In this document: piece after piece, positions 14,534-24,292 of the stretch
Layout: every line of letters begins with the position of its first letter
Position numbering within the stretch: the stretch's first letter is position 1
Source: Mesorhizobium sp. B2-1-8
GTDB lineage: Bacteria; Pseudomonadota; Alphaproteobacteria; Rhizobiales; Rhizobiaceae
Length of the DNA: 64,000 nt
Reading direction: 5' to 3'
Assembly (NCBI RefSeq): GCF_006442545.2
Contig: NZ_CP083952.1
Span: 496,001 to 560,000 of the forward strand
Made by a program: the position numbers and the translations under genes
Notes under the pieces: generated by a model
Told to the model about the DNA's origin: nothing
Database searches by the model: none
What the model saw: the letters and a program-made list of their open reading frames with translations, nothing else

Positions 14534-15843
14534 TTCTTGTTTCCTCCGAGATTGAGAGACGGTGTCTCTTGCGACGGCCGTTTTGCGGCGGCCGTTTCCT
14601 TGTGCGCCGCTCCGGGCAGGCGCAGATAGGCCAGCAGATCGCCGGCATTGCGCTCCTGCACGAGCACGGTGCCGATGATGATCATCCCCTTCAGCACCAG
14701 CTGAAGGTTCGAATTGATGTTGTGGAGCTGCAGAATGTTGGAGAGCAGCCCGAAGATCAGCACGCCGCAGAACGTGCCGGTGAGACTGCCGCGCCCACCC
14801 ATCAGGCTAGTGCCGCCGATGACCACGGCGGCGATGGCGTCGAGTTCCAGGCCGGCGCCGGCGTCCGGCTTGCCTTGCCGGTACTGCGCCACGTAGAGCA
14901 CCGCGGCGATGCCGGCGAGCAGGCCTGATATGGCATAGGTGGCGATCTTGACGCGGCCTGCGGCGATGCCGGAGAGCCGGGCCGCCTCCTCATTGCCGCC
15001 GATGGCATAGACATAGCGGCCGAACGGCGTGAAGCGCAGCACCGCGCCATAGATGACGATCGCGCCGAGGAAGAACAGGCCGGGCATGGGGATGACGCCG
15101 AACACCAGCGAGCGCAGCAGCTCGAAATCCGCGGTGGCGTTGGAACCGGTATAGACCGGCAGCACGGCATTGTTCTGGCCGGCGGTGAGCCGGGCGATGC
15201 CGAGCGCCGTCACCATCATCGCCAGCGTGACGATGAAGGGCTGCAGCCGGCCGCCGACGATGATGAAACCGTTGATGGCGCCGAACAGCAGGCCGACGCA
15301 GGGCGCCACCAGCAGCACGCCGAGAACGCCGAATTTGGGCTCGATCTGCGGCAGCAGGTACCAGAGCGAAAGGCAGCACAGGACGACGCCGACGATCGCC
15401 GGCGTGACCAGGCCGCGAACGGTGTCCAGCCTGACATCGCGCGCGGCGGCATCCGCGCCGGCGCGGGACTTCTCCAAGTTGAGGAAGATGAAGCGCGTGA
15501 CGACGATGCCGAGGCACAGCGCAACCAGCGCAACGGTCGGCACGCCCAGCACGACGCCCGGCGTCACGCCCGGAACCGTCAGCAGCATGGCGCACACCAC
15601 CGAGCAGATGGCCATCAGCGAACCGACGGAAAGGTCGATGCCGCCGGTGATGATCACCGCCGTCATGCCGGTGGCGATCAGCCCGGTGGTCGACACCTGG
15701 CGCAGCACGTCGAGCAGATTGCCGTAGGACAGGAAGATGTTGTTGCCCTTGGAGCTCACCGGCGAGCCCAGCACGCCGATCAGGAAGATGGCGATCAGGC
15801 CCCAGTAGAGCTTGGTGCGGGACAGGAGTTTCAGTGCGGTCAT
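14530..15843 (-). CDS. Sugar ABC transporter permease (RbsC/XylH-like)
   Basis: This 437-residue inner-membrane permease has the family motif TGMTAVIITGGIDLSVGS near residue 50 and the C-terminal AIAAVVIGGTSLMGGRGSLTGT stretch (split here by function, not by frame). At 437 residues it is longer than RbsC (about 320), with an extra soluble and membrane segment near residues 115-165, closer to XylH-type proteins. The start chosen is the ATG at 15843, overlapping the ATPase stop (ATGA). Reading further upstream in this frame only shadows the ATPase gene. Confidence 0.9.
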   Translation of the reverse strand: MTALKLLSRTKLYWGLIAIFLIGVLGSPVSSKGNNIFLSYGNLLDVLRQVSTTGLIATGMTAVIITGGIDLSVGSLMAICSVVCAMLLTVPGVTPGVVLGVPTVALVALCLGIVVTRFIFLNLEKSRAGADAAARDVRLDTVRGLVTPAIVGVVLCCLSLWYLLPQIEPKFGVLGVLLVAPCVGLLFGAINGFIIVGGRLQPFIVTLAMMVTALGIARLTAGQNNAVLPVYTGSNATADFELLRSLVFGVIPMPGLFFLGAIVIYGAVLRFTPFGRYVYAIGGNEEAARLSGIAAGRVKIATYAISGLLAGIAAVLYVAQYRQGKPDAGAGLELDAIAAVVIGGTSLMGGRGSLTGTFCGVLIFGLLSNILQLHNINSNLQLVLKGMIIIGTVLVQERNAGDLLAYLRLPGAAHKETAAAKRPSQETPSLNLGGNKK

Positions 15844-17426
15844 GCGGCAGGTCTCGATAGGGTCCGGCGCGGTGCCGCGAGGCGCATGATGGCCTCCTCG
15901 CTCGCCGCGTCGCGGGAAAGGATGCCTGTCTGGCGGCCGTCGGCCATCACCAGTATGCGGTCGGAAAGATGCAGCAATTCCGGCAGCTCGGAGCTGATGA
16001 CGGCGATGGCAAGGCCATCGCGCGCCAGCCGGAAGATGAGGTCGTAGATCTCGCGCTTGGCGCCGACATCGATGCCGCGCGTCGGCTCGTCGAGCAACAG
16101 CACCCTCGGCCTCGTCGCCAGCCACTTGCCGATGACGACCTTCTGCTGGTTGCCGCCCGACAACGTGCCGGCGGGCTGGTCGATATCCCGGCAGCGAATA
16201 CCGAGCGCCTTGACCGCCTGCCGCGCCAGCCCCTGTTCGCCGGCCATCGAACGGATGCCGAAGCGGGCCAGCGCGCCGACCAGCGGTAGCGCCACATTGT
16301 CCGATATCGAGGCCTGCAGATGCAGGCCTTGCGTCTTGCGGTCCTCGGTGACCAGCGCGATCCCCAGCCGCCGCGCATCGCGCGGTGAGCGGATATCCAC
16401 CGGCTGGCCGTCGAGCCGGATCTCGCCGCCGGCACGGCCATCGCTCGAACCGAAGATCGCTTCCATGATCTCGGTGCGGCCTGAGCCCAGCAACCCGCCA
16501 ATGCCCAGAATCTCGCCGGCGGCCAGATCGAAGCTGACGCCGTCGATCACCTGCCGCCAGCCCTGGCGGTCGGGCTTCGACAGCGACAGGTCGCTGACCG
16601 AAAGCACGGTCCTGCCGCCGGGATCCCGCTCACCTTGAGAGGATGCGAGCAGGTCCCGCCCGACCATCGCCGAAATGATGGCATTCTCGTCAAGCTCGGC
16701 CATCGGCCGCGTCAGCACATGACGCCCGTCGCGGAAGACGGTGACGCGGCCGGCCAGATGCATGACCTCGTCGATGCGATGCGAGATGTAGACAATGGCG
16801 ACGCCGCTGTCCGCAAGCTGGCCGATGATGCGGAACAGCCGCTGGCATTCGGCCGGCGACAATGCCGAGGTCGGCTCGTCCATGATCAGGATGCGCGCCG
16901 ACATCGACAGCGCCTTGGCGATCTCGACCAGCTGCCGTTCGCCGACACGCAGGGTGCCGACGCGTGCGTCCGGGTCGAGTTCGATGCCGAGCCGCTGCAG
17001 GAGGGCGCTTGCGGCGCGGCTGCTCGCCTTGCGATCGACGATCAGCCCGGCGATCAGCTTCTCACGGCCAAGGAAGATGTTGTCGGCGACGCTCAGCTCC
17101 GGCACCAGGTTGAGTTCCTGGTGGATAATGGCGATGCCCGCGTCCTCGGCATCGCGCACGCCGGCGAAGCTGACCGGCCGGCCGTCGATACTGACCGTGC
17201 CTTCGTAGCCGGTGTGGACGCCGGACAGGATCTTCATCAGCGTCGACTTGCCGGCGCCGTTCTCGCCCATCAAGGCATGGACTTCGCCGCGCCTTAAGTC
17301 GAAGCCGACATCGACGAGGGCGGCGATGCCGCCAAAACTCTTGGAAATATGCTCGGCGCTCAGAACGATGTCCGAGCGATCCGACGCCACACTGCGCGTC
17401 GAGGAAAGGGAATTGTTCTGTTCCAT
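15840..17426 (-). CDS. Sugar ABC transporter ATP-binding protein (RbsA-like, two ABC domains)
   Basis: This 528-residue tandem ABC ATPase is the first gene of the sugar importer operon. The N-terminal half has Walker A GENGAGKST (residues 54-62), a degenerate signature LRVGERQLVEIAKAL and Walker B ILIMDEPTSAL. The C-terminal half has the degenerate Walker A GGLLGSGRTEIME usual in RbsA/MglA proteins, then LSGGNQQKVVIGKWLA and VLLLDEPTRGID. A LacI-type operator lies about 50 bp upstream within the predicted promoter. Confidence 0.92.
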   Translation of the reverse strand: MEQNNSLSSTRSVASDRSDIVLSAEHISKSFGGIAALVDVGFDLRRGEVHALMGENGAGKSTLMKILSGVHTGYEGTVSIDGRPVSFAGVRDAEDAGIAIIHQELNLVPELSVADNIFLGREKLIAGLIVDRKASSRAASALLQRLGIELDPDARVGTLRVGERQLVEIAKALSMSARILIMDEPTSALSPAECQRLFRIIGQLADSGVAIVYISHRIDEVMHLAGRVTVFRDGRHVLTRPMAELDENAIISAMVGRDLLASSQGERDPGGRTVLSVSDLSLSKPDRQGWRQVIDGVSFDLAAGEILGIGGLLGSGRTEIMEAIFGSSDGRAGGEIRLDGQPVDIRSPRDARRLGIALVTEDRKTQGLHLQASISDNVALPLVGALARFGIRSMAGEQGLARQAVKALGIRCRDIDQPAGTLSGGNQQKVVIGKWLATRPRVLLLDEPTRGIDVGAKREIYDLIFRLARDGLAIAVISSELPELLHLSDRILVMADGRQTGILSRDAASEEAIMRLAAPRRTLSRPAA

Positions 17427-17474
17427 GACAATGGCGGCCTCCCTTCCGTCTTCGTCAGCTTCCCGAACGCTAAT

Positions 17475-17496
17475 CTAAACGTTTCGATCATGTCAA
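17475..17496 (-). promoter_or_regulatory. Promoter and LacI-type operator of the sugar ABC operon
   Basis: On the minus strand, TTGACA (17496-17491) acts as the -35 box, and the operator CTAAACGTTTCG (plus-strand 17475-17486) lies in the spacer just downstream. It differs at one base from the perfect palindrome near the lacI start, so the same repressor should block both genes. Confidence 0.65.
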
Positions 17497-17581
17497 GCCG
17501 ATATAGGGTGATGCAACTTTGATGCATTTCAATTCTTGCCTAAAATGGCAAGATTCCGTAGGTATTGGCGGCAAGGGGTGA

Positions 17582-17593
17582 CGAAACGTTTCG
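17582..17593 (+). promoter_or_regulatory. LacI-type operator CGAAACGTTTCG abutting the lacI-family start codon
   Basis: This perfect 12-bp palindrome has the central CG step of LacI/GalR-family operators. It ends three bases before the ATG at 17597, in the place where a ribosome site would be, and it is the stronger of the two copies flanking the divergent intergenic region. Confidence 0.75.
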
Positions 17594-17596
17594 AAA

Positions 17597-18664
17597 ATGA
17601 CAGCGTCAGGGCGAAAAAAGCACCGCAAATCCACCGCACCCACCATGCTTCACGTGGCTGAAGCGGCGCGTGTCTCGGTCGCCACCGTGTCGGCCCTGAT
17701 CAACGGAACGGCGACCGTCAGCCCGGAGCTCAGCCAGCGCATCGAACAGGCGATCCGCGATATCGGCTACAAGCGCAACGCCATCGCCCGCAGCCTGAAG
17801 ATGGGCACGACGCGCACCATCGGCCTGACCGTTCCGCACATCACCAACCCGTTCTTCACCGATGTCGTCTCGGTCATCCAGCAGGCCTTCGACCGCGCCG
17901 GCTACGCCGTCATGCTGTGCTGCACCGACGAGGATTTGAACACCCAGGACGACCAGATCAGGCTGCTGCTCGACCGCATGGTCGACGGACTGATCGTGGC
18001 CCGCGTCGGGGATGGCGCGATCCTCAAGCAGATCGTCGCCGACGCCAACGTGCCGGTCGTGCTGATCGATCGTCTGTGCGAGGGCGTCGACACCGACGCC
18101 GTGGTTCTCGACAACCAGCGCGCGGTCTTCGACGCCATCAGCTATCTGATCAATCTCGGCCACCGCCGCATCGGCTACATCACCGGCACCTCGGACATTT
18201 CACCCATGCATGACCGCATGACCGGATATCGCGAGGCGCTCCAGGCCGCCGGCTTGCCGATGGCCGAGGAACTGGTTCGCTCCGGCAATTTCCACGAGAT
18301 CGACGGCTACAACGCAACCATGCAGCTGCTGTCGCTGCATGACCGGCCAAGCGCCATCTTCTCGGCCAACAACCCGATGGTGATCGGAACCATGAAGGCG
18401 ATCCGCGACATCGGCCTGTCCTGTCCGGAGGATATTTCGGTAGCCTGCTTCGACGATTTTCCCTGGTCCGACGTTTTCCAGCCGCAGCTGACCACCGTGG
18501 CGCAGCCAGTGCAGGCGATCGGCGAACAGGCGGCCAATCTGCTGCTCGACCGCCTCGCCGGCAACCGGGACGCGCCGCCGCGCAAGCTGGTGCTCAAGGG
18601 TCGGCTGATGATCCGCAATTCATGTCGGCCGCTGGGCGCGGTGGTGCAGAGCGTGAGTGCCTAA
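17597..18664 (+). CDS. LacI family transcriptional repressor of the sugar ABC operon
   Basis: This 355-residue regulator has a helix-turn-helix at residues 17-38 (MLHVAEAARVSVATVSALIN), the hinge YKRNAIARSLKMGTT, and a sugar-binding periplasmic-fold effector domain (TIGLTVPHITNPFF onward). It is divergent from the sugar importer and flanked by two matching operators, so it very likely represses both the importer and itself. No ribosome site is seen before ATG 17597. A start at ATG 17645 would begin at the helix-turn-helix itself and leave the operator in the leader. Confidence 0.9.
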   Translation: MTASGRKKHRKSTAPTMLHVAEAARVSVATVSALINGTATVSPELSQRIEQAIRDIGYKRNAIARSLKMGTTRTIGLTVPHITNPFFTDVVSVIQQAFDRAGYAVMLCCTDEDLNTQDDQIRLLLDRMVDGLIVARVGDGAILKQIVADANVPVVLIDRLCEGVDTDAVVLDNQRAVFDAISYLINLGHRRIGYITGTSDISPMHDRMTGYREALQAAGLPMAEELVRSGNFHEIDGYNATMQLLSLHDRPSAIFSANNPMVIGTMKAIRDIGLSCPEDISVACFDDFPWSDVFQPQLTTVAQPVQAIGEQAANLLLDRLAGNRDAPPRKLVLKGRLMIRNSCRPLGAVVQSVSA

Positions 18665-18711
18665 AGCATGATGCCGAAGAGTGTGGCGCTGTTTTCGGAC
18701 GAGGTCACGCT
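18665..18711. repeat. Degenerate copy of the GCATGATG palindromic repeat
   Basis: AGCATGATGCCGAAGAGTG followed by GTTTTCGGACGAGG matches the left and centre of the repeats at 24055-24105 and 36792-36838, but its right arm has decayed. It lies between the convergent lacI and phosphatase genes and touches the 3' end of the latter. Confidence 0.55.
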
Positions 18712-19526
18712 TCCTGAGATTTGCTGCCTGATCCGGGCGTAAAAACACCAGTACACAGCTCTTGCAGCTTCGAAAACACACCCTTGCCGCCTGTGATGAC
18801 CTGTGTCCCGCTCTGCAACACCGTCTTCGGATTCGCCTTCAGGATCGTGCCGCCGGCTTCCTCGATCAGCAGCATGCCGGCCACGCAGTCCCAGGCGTTC
18901 ATGTGTTCTTCCACATAGCCGAGCAGTCGGCCCGAGGCGACATAGGCGAGCATCAGCGCGCCGGACGCGTTTCGGAAGAAGACGCCGCCCTCGGCCAGGA
19001 TCTTCTTGATCAGCACGGTGATGTTTTCGGCCTCGGCCCGGTTCGAGAAGCCTGTGCCCACCGAGCCCTCTTCCAGGCTGGTCGCCGCGCTCGTCCTGAT
19101 CGGCCGGCCGTTGACGAAGGCGCCGCCGCCCAGCCTTCCGTGGAAGGTCTCACCGGTCGACGGCTCGTGGATGACGCCGACGATCGTCTCTCCATCCCTT
19201 GCGCAAGCGATCACCACGCACCAGGCCGGAATGCCGCGTACGAAATTGGCGGTGCCGTCGATGGGGTCGATCACCCAGACATGGCCTGTCGAGCCGGCGA
19301 CCGAGGCGTGCTCCTCGCCGACGATGCCGTCCTGCGGATAGTCGGCGGCGATCGCCGCGCGGATGAACAGTTCGACTTCGCGGTCGGCTTGCGAGACCAG
19401 GTCCTGATGGCCCTTGCTCTCGATGGTCAGGCTGTCGAGATCCCGGAAATATTGCAGGCCGAGCTCGCCGGCGCGCCACGCCAGATCAATCGCGAAGTGC
19501 ATGCGTGCGTCGAGGTCATGTGTCAC
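18705..19526 (-). CDS. Inositol monophosphatase family protein
   Basis: This 273-residue enzyme of the Mg2+-dependent inositol monophosphatase family has motif A GEEHAS, the metal site WVIDPIDGTANFVRGIP (near residues 84-100) and motif B AWDCVAGMLLIEEAGG. Members hydrolyse inositol phosphates, histidinol phosphate or PAP, and sequence alone does not decide which. It sits convergent to the lacI gene beside a sugar importer, so a polyol-phosphate role is possible. The ATG at 19526 is the natural start; length is normal. Confidence 0.85.
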   Translation of the reverse strand: MTHDLDARMHFAIDLAWRAGELGLQYFRDLDSLTIESKGHQDLVSQADREVELFIRAAIAADYPQDGIVGEEHASVAGSTGHVWVIDPIDGTANFVRGIPAWCVVIACARDGETIVGVIHEPSTGETFHGRLGGGAFVNGRPIRTSAATSLEEGSVGTGFSNRAEAENITVLIKKILAEGGVFFRNASGALMLAYVASGRLLGYVEEHMNAWDCVAGMLLIEEAGGTILKANPKTVLQSGTQVITGGKGVFSKLQELCTGVFTPGSGSKSQEA

Positions 19527-19607
19527 GGAAAAGCTCGCTGCTGCCTGAGGATGACCCGCACTTAGCAGAGCATCGCTACCGGCAAAAGCATCTGGCGGCC
19601 TATTAAT

Positions 19608-20609
19608 TCAGGCTGCTTGCGAAAGCGATTTCTGGGCCTCGGCCAGAATCTCGAAGGAGCGCACGCGAGCGGCGTGATCGAAGATCTGCGCGGTGACCAT
19701 CAACTCGTCGGCGCCGGTGCGGCGCACGAACGCATCGATGCCTTGCCGGACCGTTTCCGGCGAGCCGACGACGGCGCATGACAGCGCCTGGCCGAGCATG
19801 GTCTTGGCCATCGGGTCGAGATCCCGGTCATAATTCTCGACCGGCGGCGGCAATCTTCCGGGCCTGCCGGTGCGAAGATTGACGAAGGCCTGCTGCAGCG
19901 AGCTGAACAGCAGCCGTGCCTCGGCGTCGGTGGGGGCTGCGAAGACGTTGAGGCCGAGCATGACATGCGGCTTGTCGAGTTGCTCGGATGGCTGGAAGCG
20001 CGAGCGGTAGATGTCCAGCGCGTGATCGAGCTCCGCTGGCGCGAAATGCGAGGCGAAAGCGTAGGGCAGGCCGAGCATGGCGGCGAGTTGCGCGCCGTAG
20101 AGGCTCGACCCGAGAATCCAGATCGGCACCGTCTGGCCTTCGCCGGGCACGGCGCGCAGGCGCTGGCCTTCCTCGGCGGGCAGGAAATAGCCCATCAGTT
20201 CGACGACATCCTGCGGGAAATTGTCGACGCCGGCCTCGAGATTGCGGCGCAATGCGCGCGCCGTGTTCATGTCGGTGCCGGGCGCGCGGCCTAGCCCCAG
20301 GTCGATACGGCCGGGAAACAAGGCGGCCAGCGTGCCGAATTGCTCGGCGATCACCAGCGGCGCATGGTTGGGCAGCATGATGCCGCCGGCGCCGACACGA
20401 ATAGTTTTCGTACCGCCGGCGACATGGGCGATGACGACCGATGTGGCCGCACTGGCGATGCCTGGCATGTTGTGGTGCTCGGCCAGCCAGTAGCGCTTGT
20501 AGCCGAGCCGCTCGGCGTGGCGCGCGAGGTCGAGCGAATTGGCGAGCGATTGCGAGGCATCGCTGCCTTCGACGATCGGCGACAGGTCGAGAACGGACAG
20601 TTCGGTCAT
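19608..20609 (-). CDS. LLM class flavin-dependent oxidoreductase (luciferase-like)
   Basis: This 333-residue TIM-barrel flavin oxidoreductase of the bacterial luciferase superfamily has the [11 protein letters not shown] start, [17 protein letters not shown] (about residues 40-56) and [14 protein letters not shown], all typical of the alkanal-monooxygenase-like MsnO8 subgroup. It uses reduced flavin and oxygen; the substrate is unknown. Its start overlaps the stop of the arylamine acetyltransferase gene, so the two are co-translated. A second, only distantly similar family member lies at 22895-23956. Confidence 0.88.
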   Translation of the reverse strand: MTELSVLDLSPIVEGSDASQSLANSLDLARHAERLGYKRYWLAEHHNMPGIASAATSVVIAHVAGGTKTIRVGAGGIMLPNHAPLVIAEQFGTLAALFPGRIDLGLGRAPGTDMNTARALRRNLEAGVDNFPQDVVELMGYFLPAEEGQRLRAVPGEGQTVPIWILGSSLYGAQLAAMLGLPYAFASHFAPAELDHALDIYRSRFQPSEQLDKPHVMLGLNVFAAPTDAEARLLFSSLQQAFVNLRTGRPGRLPPPVENYDRDLDPMAKTMLGQALSCAVVGSPETVRQGIDAFVRRTGADELMVTAQIFDHAARVRSFEILAEAQKSLSQAA

Positions 20610-21439
20610 ATACGGGTCTCCACGATCTTCTTCTCGCGCACCCTGGCCTCGAAGGCGGCACGGTCGGGAATAGTGATGCCGAGCAGGCCTTCCAGCGTGT
20701 CGGCGAGTTCGGCGGCGGTGGTGATCTGCTTCTGCTCGGTTCGGCCATCGATGTGGTGGATCGACAGGCGATTGCCTCGCAAGGCGTAGCGCCGGTCCGG
20801 CGCGGCGCGCGCCGCCAAAACCGAGGTCAGGAAATGCGATGCCGGGTTGGTCGACAGGAAATAGTTGACGACGGAATAGTCGACCTCATATTGCGGCTGC
20901 AGGTCGAAGCGATACAGCGAGCGCCAGTCGCCGCCGACAGCGGCCTGCAGGCGGAAGTGGTCGCCGGTTTCGATGATGCGGAACGTTTCGTGCGGGGTCG
21001 TCTGTTCGAGGTCCGGCTCGAGCAGCAGCGGGGCCGTCAGGGTCAGGCCACCGAAGCCGACATCGGCTATATAGGTCCGGCCGTCGAACTCGACGCGCAA
21101 AAGCATGTGGCTGCGCGCCGTGATCGCGTCCTCGCTCTGACCCCAGAGCACACGCGCGGCGAGGCCGCCGACCTCGAAGCCAAGCGCCTTCAGCGCATGC
21201 ATGAAAATGAGATTGTGCTCGAAGCAATAGCCGCCACGCCCGTCAAGGACGATCTTGTCCTGTAGCGATGCGGCGTCCAATCGGACTGGGCGCCCCAGAA
21301 ACGGATCCATGTTCTCGAAAGGGATCGCCTGCGGATGCAGGAAATGAAGCGTCTTCAGCGTGTCGAGCGAAGCATCCCTGGAACCGGCATGGCCGATCCG
21401 GGCGAAATAGGCGTCGAGGTCGAAGGGAGCGTCGTTCAT
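20606..21439 (-). CDS. Arylamine N-acetyltransferase
   Basis: This 277-residue NAT-family enzyme transfers acetyl from acetyl-CoA to arylamines or hydrazines. The full catalytic triad is visible: C72 in [10 protein letters not shown]111 in SHMLLRVE and D126 in YIADVGFGG. The start chosen is the ATG at 21439 ([12 protein letters not shown]), the family-like N-terminus; the frame stays open further upstream without family similarity. The TGA overlaps the start of the luciferase-like gene, suggesting a two-gene operon for detoxifying or modifying small aromatics. Confidence 0.9.
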   Translation of the reverse strand: MNDAPFDLDAYFARIGHAGSRDASLDTLKTLHFLHPQAIPFENMDPFLGRPVRLDAASLQDKIVLDGRGGYCFEHNLIFMHALKALGFEVGGLAARVLWGQSEDAITARSHMLLRVEFDGRTYIADVGFGGLTLTAPLLLEPDLEQTTPHETFRIIETGDHFRLQAAVGGDWRSLYRFDLQPQYEVDYSVVNYFLSTNPASHFLTSVLAARAAPDRRYALRGNRLSIHHIDGRTEQKQITTAAELADTLEGLLGITIPDRAAFEARVREKKIVETRI

Positions 21440-21509
21440 CGGGAAGGGCACCGGGCGCTGATCGGGCGGATATAGGCATTCGATCCCGCAGCCGCAAACC
21501 GTGCGCCGT

Positions 21510-22679
21510 TTATGCGGCGGCCGTGCCGTCCTGCTCGTCGGCTTCCTCCTCCATGACCGCTGTATGTTGCGCGGCGAGAAAATTGCCGACATGGCTAAGG
21601 CTCTCGAAATGGTCGCAGAACACCTTGACGACGACCAGCAGCGGCACCGCCATCAGCGCGCCGACGAAGCCCCACAGCCATGACCAGAATGCGATGGCGA
21701 TGAAGATCGCCACGGCGTTGATCTCAAGCCGCCGCCCGACCACCATGGGCGTCACGAACTGCCCTTCGATGATGTCACACAACACCAGGAAGGCAGGCGC
21801 CAACAACGCGTAGGCGATCGTGTCGAAGCTGATCAGTGCGATGACCGTGACAAGGACAAACGTGATCATGGCTCCGACATAGGGCAGGAAATTGAGCAGA
21901 GCGGCCGCCGCGCCCCAGACCAGCGGATTGGGCATGCCAAGCGCCCACAGGCCGAGGCCGATGACCGTGCCGAGGCCGGTGTTGATGATGGTGACGGTGA
22001 GCAGATAGTGCGAGATTTCCCGCTCGACGTCGTAGACGATGCGCAGCGCCCGCTTCTTTTCGGTGAGGCTGGCGAAGGACTGGATGATCTTTTCGTAGAA
22101 CATCGTGCCCGAGGCGAGCAGGAACAGCGACAACACGAAGATGATGGTCAGGCTTGTTCCGGCCGACAGGATGTTGCTCGCCGCCGCCGAGAGGAAGCCT
22201 GACTGCGCTACCGCGACTTTTTGCACACCCGGCTCCTGCGAGGTCTCGGTCAGCCCTTCGATCTGGTGCGCAATCTCCATGATCCTCTCGACCGGCCGTC
22301 GCAACTGCGCCAATCGCTCGGTCAGTTGCTGGCCGATGGACGACGTGTTGTTGATGAGATCGATGACGGGGCCGCTGAGCACATAGCCGGCGCTCGCGAA
22401 GATGAAGACGGACACAAGCACCAGAAGCGTCGCCGAAACCACTTCGGGAATGCCGCGCTTGCGCAGCAGCCGCACGATCGGCGTCAGCGTCAGCGTCAGC
22501 AGGAAGGCCAGGATGACCGGCATGAAGAAGGCGCGCGCGAAATAGAGCGCATAGACGGTCATGAACAGGAAGATGCCGATGAGCAGCGAGCGCATCAGGC
22601 GCGTATCGGCGCGCGCCGCCACACGCGTCTCTTCAGCTTCGGCTGCGCCTGCGCCCAAAGCGGCAGGTTCGGCTTTCAT
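21510..22679 (-). CDS. AI-2E family transporter (PerM/UPF0118)
   Basis: This 389-residue polytopic membrane protein has the family core [22 protein letters not shown] and the C-terminal [21 protein letters not shown] with [14 protein letters not shown]. Despite the family name, most members are not shown to move autoinducer-2; Na+/H+ or general permease roles are reported. An EcfG-type promoter lies about 43 bp upstream, pointing to general stress control. The ATG at 22679 begins a short acidic and alanine-rich tail before the first membrane pair. Confidence 0.85.
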   Translation of the reverse strand: MKAEPAALGAGAAEAEETRVAARADTRLMRSLLIGIFLFMTVYALYFARAFFMPVILAFLLTLTLTPIVRLLRKRGIPEVVSATLLVLVSVFIFASAGYVLSGPVIDLINNTSSIGQQLTERLAQLRRPVERIMEIAHQIEGLTETSQEPGVQKVAVAQSGFLSAAASNILSAGTSLTIIFVLSLFLLASGTMFYEKIIQSFASLTEKKRALRIVYDVEREISHYLLTVTIINTGLGTVIGLGLWALGMPNPLVWGAAAALLNFLPYVGAMITFVLVTVIALISFDTIAYALLAPAFLVLCDIIEGQFVTPMVVGRRLEINAVAIFIAIAFWSWLWGFVGALMAVPLLVVVKVFCDHFESLSHVGNFLAAQHTAVMEEEADEQDGTAAA

Positions 22680-22721
22680 CGTGATCCCCTCGGCGGCAAC
22701 TGATGCGATCCGCTGACGAAA

Positions 22722-22746
22722 AACGCCGGCGCGGCTTCAAGGTTCC
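22722..22746 (-). promoter_or_regulatory. EcfG-type (general stress response) promoter
   Basis: On the minus strand GGAAC (22746-22742) is separated by 16 bp from CGTT (22725-22722), the consensus for the alphaproteobacterial general-stress sigma factor EcfG. It lies 43 bp before the start of the AI-2E family gene. The rest of 22747-22894 shows no gene. Confidence 0.65.
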
Positions 22747-22894
22747 GTTAGCCGGCACTGACGGCGCGGGCCGCAGTTGAGGGGTGCTGCCGCCAACTGC
22801 GCAACCGGTGGCTCGCCTACGAGTATCCCATATTACATACCGTGTCCGGGCACGTGGCGGGCCTAGTACGGGAGCGGCTGGAATTGCTTCCGGT

Positions 22895-23956
22895 TCACGC
22901 AACAGGCGCCGCCATGGCCGGCGCGGGTTTCGCCGTTTCCTTGCGCACGATCGGCGCCACCTTGGTGCCGTAAAGCTCGATCGCCTTCATGATCTTGGCG
23001 TGCGGCATGATGCCGATCGCCATTTGCAGCAGGAAGCGGTCGTTGCCGAAAATCCTGTGCTGGGCAACGATCTTTTCCGCCACCTGTTCCGGATTGCCGA
23101 CGAACAGGGCGCCATTGGGACCGCGCGACTGGTCGAAATGCGCGCGCGATGTCGGGCCCCAGCCGCGCTCTCGGCCGATGCGGTTCATCACCTCGGCCTG
23201 CGGGCCATAGAAATCGTCCGCCGCCTGCTCGGTCGTCTCGGCGATGAAGCCATGCACGTTGATGCTGGTGGCCAACCCTGCCGGATCGCTGCCGGCGCGC
23301 TTGGCTGCCTCACGGTAGAGGTCGAACAGCGGCGCGAAGCGCGCCGGTTCGCCGCCGATGATGGCAAGCGCCAGCGGCAGGCCGAGCGCGCCGGCGCGGG
23401 CGGCCGATTGCGGCGTTCCACCAATGGCGATCCAGACCGGCAGCCTCTCCTGGAACGGCCTGGGATAGACGCCGCGATCGTTGATCGGCGCGCGCAGATT
23501 GCCTGACCAGGTAACCTTCACCTGATCGCGGATGGCAAGCAGCAAGTCGAGCTTTTCGGCGAACAGTTCGTCATAGTCTTCGAGGTTGTAGCCGAACAGC
23601 GGAAAGGATTCGATGAACGATCCGCGCCCGGCCATGATCTCGGCGCGGCCGCCCGACAGGAGGTCGAGTGTGGCGAATTGCTGAAAAACGCGCACCGGAT
23701 CGTCGGAGGACAGCACGGTGACCGCACTGGTCAGCTTGATGCGCTTCGAACGCTCCGCGGCCGAGGCCAAAGCCACGACCGGCGCCGAAGCGGCATAGTC
23801 GGGCCGATGGTGTTCGCCGAGGCCAAAGACATCGAGGCCGACCTGGTCGGCCAGTTCGATCTCCTCGATCAGGTTGCGCAGCCGCTCGTGCGGGCCGATG
23901 GCGCCGGGACCCGGCACGGGGCTCACATCGGCAAAAGTGTAGAGGCCGAGTTCCAT
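22895..23956 (-). CDS. LLM class flavin-dependent oxidoreductase
   Basis: This 353-residue luciferase-superfamily protein has [20 protein letters not shown] (about residues 35-54) and the [24 protein letters not shown] flavin-phosphate region. The C-terminal half ends in a short proline/alanine tail. It differs in subgroup from the protein at 19608-20609. The gene stands alone between an EcfG-linked membrane protein and a repeat-filled gap, and its substrate is unknown. Confidence 0.86.
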   Translation of the reverse strand: MELGLYTFADVSPVPGPGAIGPHERLRNLIEEIELADQVGLDVFGLGEHHRPDYAASAPVVALASAAERSKRIKLTSAVTVLSSDDPVRVFQQFATLDLLSGGRAEIMAGRGSFIESFPLFGYNLEDYDELFAEKLDLLLAIRDQVKVTWSGNLRAPINDRGVYPRPFQERLPVWIAIGGTPQSAARAGALGLPLALAIIGGEPARFAPLFDLYREAAKRAGSDPAGLATSINVHGFIAETTEQAADDFYGPQAEVMNRIGRERGWGPTSRAHFDQSRGPNGALFVGNPEQVAEKIVAQHRIFGNDRFLLQMAIGIMPHAKIMKAIELYGTKVAPIVRKETAKPAPAMAAPVA

Positions 23957-23990
23957 TTGGATGTCATCCCAGTGTGTTGATTGTCGCGCT

Positions 23991-24039
23991 AGAGTCGGAT
24001 GATTTCAGGTCAATCGACCTGAAATCTGAATCCGACTCT
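23991..24039. repeat. Long intergenic hairpin
   Basis: AGAGTCGGAT (23991-24000) pairs with ATCCGACTCT (24030-24039), and GATTTCAGGTC (24001-24011) pairs with GACCTGAAATC (24016-24026) across a four-base loop. Only a three-base bulge interrupts 21 paired positions. It stands beside the next repeat, upstream of both flanking genes. Confidence 0.75.
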
Positions 24040-24054
24040 AAATCAGAAAGAGAT

Positions 24055-24105
24055 AGAGCATGATGTCGTCCGAAAACCGCTTCGCACTTTTCGACATCAT
24101 GCTCT
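24055..24105. repeat. GCATGATG palindromic repeat, best-preserved copy
   Basis: Perfect 14-bp arms AGAGCATGATGTCG (24055-24068) and CGACATCATGCTCT (24092-24105) enclose a core with CCGAAAA and CTTTTCG. Related copies occur at 18665-18711 and 36792-36838, with decayed traces near 27575. The remaining gap to 24292 holds a possible TTGAAC-N16-TATGTA promoter and nothing else. Confidence 0.8.
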
Positions 24106-24292
24106 ACACGTAGCGACGCGCCCGCCACACCGCCAGAGGGTGGCTGGTGAACAGTGCATGTCGATTTCGGCGGGAAATGCGTCTCCCCGGTGCAACATCC
24201 CGGAATTTCATGGCTGGCATGCCGTTTTGGCGCTTGAACTCCCGGTTTTCGCGCGTATGTAAGCGTCGCGAATAGACTTCAAGGAAGTGGAC

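Noticed and set aside
21510..22679. Reading the AI-2E family protein as a quorum-sensing exporter
   Set aside because: No luxS or other AI-2 gene is present, and family members have diverse roles.
24203..24240. GGAAT-N16-CGTT upstream of the DUF6481 gene as an EcfG promoter
   Set aside because: The invariant C of GGAAC is missing, and a reasonable TTGAAC-N16-TATGTA promoter lies closer to the start.
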